From: Priapulus caudatus
Lineage: Eukaryota > Priapulida > Priapulimorpha > Priapulimorphida > Priapulidae
Direction: 5' to 3'
Assembly: GCF_000485595.1 (NCBI RefSeq)
Contig: NW_014577492.1
Span: 192,763-216,370 of the forward strand
Length of the DNA stretch: 23,608 nucleotides
The notes beneath the pieces are model-generated. The model was not told the origin of the DNA and did not search any database. It worked only from the letters and a program-made list of their open reading frames with translations. This document shows positions 19,857 through 23,608 of this stretch, one piece after another (the first letter of the stretch is position 1; every line of letters starts with the position of its first letter). Made by a program: the position numbers and the translations under genes.

Positions 19857-20854
19857 GAACAGAAAAGCCTGGAAGTGGGTGAAAGCTGATCTGCCAGAAA
19901 CCGGCGAGTTGCCTGAAAATCTGCTGAGACTGAAAGGACCTGCACTCGATGCCACCATCAGTGCGAAATAGAATACTTTCATGGAATTGTTTGGCAAAGA
20001 TACCTTTGCCCTGCTGGTTTTGGAAAGCAATAGACTGAAGTATCAGGAAAAGAAGGACCATGTGAAGCCTGTCACAGAGGAGGAAATGCGGAAACTGTTC
20101 GGAATTATCATATACATGTCTGTAGTTCACTTGCCGTGTAGAAGAGATTATTGGTCTCAACAGACAAGACAAGAAATTATAGCAGAAACTAGGGGGCTCA
20201 TACAAAGTGTAGCCGTTCCTCAACCACAGCCTAGGGAACAGCTGCAGGGGACATGCGTAGTGGCCAACGAAAAATGTGGCGGCAGACAACATCAGAACAT
20301 GATGGGTTTGGTCAGCTACCGCAGACAGTGGGCCTGAGGTACCCACACGTTTGCAAAAATCCGGTGTTCAAACGTAGAAACAAAATTCATGTGTGTAAAG
20401 TGCAAGGTATTCCTGTGTGTAGATAAAGCACAGTGATGTTTCTTCAAATACCACAGCTACAGAGTAGACGAAAATTCCAGTATGTCAGAGTGGACAAAAT
20501 TGAAAATAAACGGTGATTTATGGTTGTTTCAAATATTGCACATAACATCTTTTTCAGAGTGGGGATGATAGTGAAACCATGCATATGATGTTGAATTAGT
20601 GACAAAATAAACATTTTCTAACTCTGTTTTCAACTTAGAAATACAGTCTTTGCTTTTGTTGCTTTTGTCCGAGTATCTTTCATCCTGTGCATGATGGTTA
20701 CTGTAGTGACAGGCAAAACCGCCAATTATGGCCCATTGGTTTTCTAAATTTCGACGATTATTCCATTTATATGTCCAAAATCAATCAGAAATACCCATCT
20801 GTACTAAATAATAAGTGAAAAAGCATGTCCCATGCATGAAAGGGTTAAATTTAG

Positions 20855-21094
20855 GCCAAATAAACATCCAGATGAGACGGGAATACTAAGAAGCGTTGCC
20901 GAAGAGGAGATGTTTGATCCGAGAGCGCTGAAAGGCGCAGATCTTGCGCAACAGTTCCAGCGGCAAGGCGGCACGCGACGCTTGGAAGCGTCCTACGACA
21001 GTATGAGCGGCTGGCAGCTATGGATTCCGTGCGCCGAATGAAATTGGCGGCGCACGATGCCATAGCTGCCAGCGAACAGTCCACGCAATTTTAG
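20855..21094 (+). CDS. Candidate host 3'-terminal coding exon (unrecognised, one frame break)
   Basis: After an acceptor-like ATTTAG the frame reads PNKHPDETGILRSVAEEEMF, then DPRALKGADLAQQFQ and RLEASYDS. Near 21001-21003 the frame must shift by one base (a base appears to be missing in GACAGTATGAG). It then continues YERLAAMDSVRRMKLAAHDA and IAASEQSTQF to a TAG stop at 21092-21094. The composition, with charged residues, alternating helix-like segments and few repeats, looks like genuine protein, unlike other frames in the window. I do not recognise the protein. The piggyBac insertion ends 10 bp upstream of this candidate exon. Copy 1 holds only its first ~80 bp (11838-11916), broken by indels, so only this copy could be functional. 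A transposon-derived or chance frame is the alternative. Confidence 0.4.
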
Positions 21095-22345
21095 TGGGGG
21101 ACACAGAGGGTAAGAACATTGGGACGTGAACAGTGTTTCACGTTGTTATAAAAACATAAAATTTCTCCTTCGTAACCGAGCTGTGTGATCGCGAAATCAA
21201 GAAAGACTGACAACATTCTCAGCGTTCGCGGATCTTGCCCCAGTATGAAAATGGCTGGGCAAGGACAAAGCTATATAGACCTGGGATCGCTCCCGACCTC
21301 GATTACCCAATCGAGTTGACTAATTAGCTAAAGGGCGCGAGAAACAACGTTAAGCAATACATGCAGCAAAACGCGCACAAACACATACATCGCAATACAT
21401 CGTATTATAGGTTAGGACTCTAGGCTAAGCGCAGTAAAAATAACGTGTATATTAAATTAATAATTGGAACATTGAGCCTCAGGGTTTATTCATTTCTGTA
21501 TTAGCATGAGGCCATTATGATTAGTGTAATAGGGGTTAATTTACGCGGTCGCCAGTACACTTACTAGTTTACTGAACCCTAGCTATATCAGTCTAATGGA
21601 TCTAGTATACGGGGCAGAGTGCGAGTACACTATCAACTACTTTGCAAGTACAATTCGGCGCGGTCACTATTGATGATTGATAGTAATGTAAAAAACCGCG
21701 ACAAGATTGTACATATGAAGTGTATACTGCAAGTCTGCACTGGCAAGATCAAGCTGCACTGCAAAGCATTATGATTCGATCAGCTCCAAGAAACGGGTAT
21801 TTGCTAAGGGTTAGAATACTAGGGTGTATCGACGTTAGTCACACGCCTGGTCGGGTTTAAGAAATCGAACTATAACAGTTAACAGCGCTACCGACCACCG
21901 CCCGGTATGTAAACAAATTAAGTAACTTGCATCTACGCTTGTTAACATACTTATTTAATAGTCGTTAGTCTGCCCATAAACAAAATCGACTTTCCTTTTA
22001 ATTAGATGACCATTCCGATGAAAAAAAATGCAGTTGCGGCTCGTGCATTGATTAACGAAATCAAACCGAGCGAACAATAAGAAACTTTCCATGGTATAAC
22101 ATAGACGCAAGACGGCCATGGCTATCAAATCCATGTGCATATAGACTGGTACGCCGGTCGACAGTTCCAAGCACGCTACACTACGTGAGTGTAGGCGATA
22201 TGCCGGAGTATAGGTGGCGAACGGGTAGCAGTCTACTGATGCCTATAATCTCGGCGTTCGTTGGCGCCGTCTGTCGCAACGGCCATATGAGTAACTCATC
22301 AACACAGAACAAACAAAGAAGAAAGTGCAAATTCGTTTTTTACAG
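21095..22345. other. About 1.25 kb without recognisable feature
   Basis: Single-copy sequence. A small ACGTGAA/TTCACGT hairpin lies near 21122-21141, directly after the candidate exon. No polyadenylation hexamer AATAAA is seen in the first 200 bp. No RNA gene or transposon end is recognised. Confidence 0.4.
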
Positions 22346-23608
22346 GCAAAACGAGTGCGCCGAGTGCCAAAAAAACTTATACGAGCATTTCAAAGCAAAC
22401 TTCTGCAAGGCTACATGGGTAGTCAATCGGTACGTCCAATCGGCAGAACTGCTCAACTCAGGCGTAGCTTTGCTGGCTTGCCTTATATAGTAAAGCCCGT
22501 TGAAGGTGATGGAATGGTGGCAGCGAAATCAGTGTAAGAATCCGGCCCTGGCGGCGTTGGCGCGCATTGCGCGATATCCGGCTGCAGACGTGTCGAGGTG
22601 GCAGCGTTTTCTTCCAAGACATGCGCAAATACTTTTTGTTAAATTTGTCTAAGAGATTGTTTCATATTGATTTCAAATAAGTTCCTAAAATATAATGAAG
22701 TCTGAAATATATGTAAAAAAAAATTTTTAACAAAAAGAAATTTGTCTTCAGCTAGCATATAATGTCCGATATGTCAAGAAACTATATTAGTCAGATAAGG
22801 CTTGTTTATATGCTAAAATGTTCCTCATTCGTCCGCAAAAGCAGGTTATGTACACGGTTATTGTTGGTTACCATGTTTAAATGCTTATTCTTACTATGAA
22901 TTTATTACTAAACGTAAGCAGTGACACTAAATTACGGCTTACCTTCGATGTATCGTTATTCTATGCATATATTCTGCTTCTGCCCAGTTTATTATTATTG
23001 AAGAATTTGCTAAAGGTTTTTTTTTTGTTTTTGACAATTATTTACATATGCGAGGGTGCTTCCGTTATTACTGTACATATTTCTACGCCCAAATAACGGG
23101 TAACAATACTTACACCTTGATGTTTATGTGCTGCTTAACATGGAGATAAAGAAGACAAGACGTTTCTGACTAAGTTAGGGAGCCACGTTTTAAGCAGAGT
23201 GGCGTTTATTATAAACCGCATAACTGCGCATGGCACGCGCGTATGGGGTTTCACACGTCACAAGCCATAATAACTATAAAACATTCAATACTAATCAAGA
23301 TAATACACATAAATTTGTCAAACACATGCACAAAGACATGTGCACACGTATGCTTTATCACCTAGACTGACACGGTAATGGATGCAAAAAACGCGGCAAT
23401 ATTCACAATATAAATGTAAACTGTAGTATTTGGCGAGGATAGGCTTAGATTAGGAGTATTGGAGGTTTACATATCCGAGGCCAGTGGTTTGGAAAACAGA
23501 AGGGACGCTGCTGATGCAGTTGAGATTATACAGTTAGTATATGCATGGGGTCAATATCTAAGTCTGCCATGAGTAAAACCTAGCAGGCCTCCACGTGCTT
23601 TGCGTAGT
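22346..23608. other. Right-edge sequence, no confident gene
   Basis: It begins with a possible exon (22346-22533, bounded by TTTTTTACAG and GTAAGA) that has no recognisable protein motif. The rest, 22540-23608, is AT-rich without repeats or open frames of note. Confidence 0.3.

Larger units (their letters stand above)
19433..20480 (+). pseudogene. piggyBac-like (PGBD-type) transposase, core deleted
   Basis: The piggyBac transposase cuts and pastes its element at TTAA in the nucleus. A small first exon may start at ATG 19433 and end at a GTAAGG donor (19455), but it joins the next exon one base out of phase. Exon 2 (19503-19763) encodes RRFTAEEVVQRLDDF, then a long Asp/Glu-rich segment and a PRKKSK basic patch, typical of the family's N terminus. 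Intron 19764-19856 (GTGAGT...TTTCAG) joins in phase to exon 3, which reads NRKAWKWV and LPETGELPENL, has a TAG stop at 19969-19971, then continues MELFGKDTFALLVLESNR, and ends the domain start with LFGIIIYMSVVHLPCRRDYW. About 60 residues later (frame end 20337) the sequence reaches cysteine-rich remnants C-KNP, then VKCKVFLCV and CFFKYH (20340-20470), in shifted frames. The central region with the DDD catalytic residues, some 300 residues, is missing. Confidence 0.88.
18909..20844 (+). mobile_element. piggyBac-family transposon, internally deleted
   Basis: A 1,936-bp insertion flanked by TTAA on both sides (18905-18908 and 20845-20848) and absent from the matching site in copy 1 (11824-11827). 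The termini are inverted: the left is CCGCTTTCATGCAT and the right reads as CCCTTTCATGCAT on the opposite strand, identical apart from one extra G. TTAA duplication plus CCC-type ends are diagnostic of piggyBac. Internal inverted motifs near the ends (GTAACCATACTGTAG at 19018-19032 and GGTTACTGTAGTGACA near 20696) may be subterminal transposase-binding sites, which is inference. The element carries a broken, spliced transposase gene and is probably non-autonomous. Confidence 0.93.
11918..20945. repeat. Tandem duplication unit, copy 2 (~9.0 kb with piggyBac)
   Basis: Repeats the order and sequence of copy 1, starting inside the terminal hairpin of the fold-back element. Without the piggyBac insertion it is about 7.09 kb against about 6.90 kb for copy 1. 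The excess is spread as one-base insertions and is heaviest after about 16730. Homology to copy 1 ends at GCGCAGATCTT, after which copy 2 runs on into single-copy sequence. Confidence 0.95.

Noticed and set aside
21012-21076. Inverted pair GCTGGCAGCTATGG / CCATAGCTGCCAGC as a transposon or terminator hairpin
   Set aside because: It lies within the candidate exon, encodes a helix-like RLAAM...HDAIAAS stretch, and has no target duplications. It is more simply explained by coding sequence.
22511-22522. TGGTGGCAGCG as a retroelement primer-binding site
   Set aside because: There is no LTR end (CA) immediately upstream, no second LTR and no gag or pol reading in the window.

Overview
The window reads as non-coding, repeat-dense animal DNA. 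The grounds are spliced transposase remnants, a piggyBac element at TTAA, several short inverted-repeat (MITE-like) transposons with TAA or TTA target duplications, a non-LTR retrotransposon 3' end, abundant di-, tri- and tetranucleotide repeats, and an interstitial CCCTAA motif. The style fits a marine invertebrate (mollusc, annelid or similar), but no host gene identifies the species. The many one-base differences between duplicated segments suggest an assembly from noisy long reads, so reading frames here should be treated with caution.

Layout. 1-1010: little of note, then a CTA/CTG trinucleotide block, then CA/ACGC and GA microsatellites. 1210-1490 (minus): 3' end of a non-LTR retroelement with a C2H2-like finger. 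1500-2823: no recognisable feature apart from a short TCTG repeat. 2827-5089: a 2.26-kb fold-back element flanked by TTA. Its ~250-bp inverted arms enclose a 10-bp-period satellite (GTACACGCRN) that itself flips orientation at a 42-bp perfect palindrome.

5022-11917 and 11918-20945 are two tandem copies of one ~6.9-kb unit. The second copy starts inside the terminal hairpin of the fold-back element. Each copy carries a CTGT array, a CCCTAA motif, a ~0.5-kb TAA-flanked MITE inside a larger inverted-repeat pair, a three-layer nest of inverted-repeat elements, and a CTG-rich block with a 117-bp higher-order repeat. Only copy 2 contains a 1,936-bp piggyBac element (18909-20844). The matching empty TTAA is at 11824-11827 in copy 1. 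The piggyBac element keeps N-terminal and C-terminal transposase parts, has an in-frame stop, and has lost the catalytic core.

20855-21094, just downstream of the piggyBac insertion, contains the only stretch that resembles a host coding exon (unrecognised, one frame break). 21095-23608 shows no confident feature.

No operon or classical gene set is present; the story is transposon biology and structure-prone DNA. The most distinctive object is the fold-back element, which combines long inverted arms, terminal hairpins and an inverted alternating purine-pyrimidine satellite. The main caveat is that the tandem duplication may be two alleles joined in the assembly.
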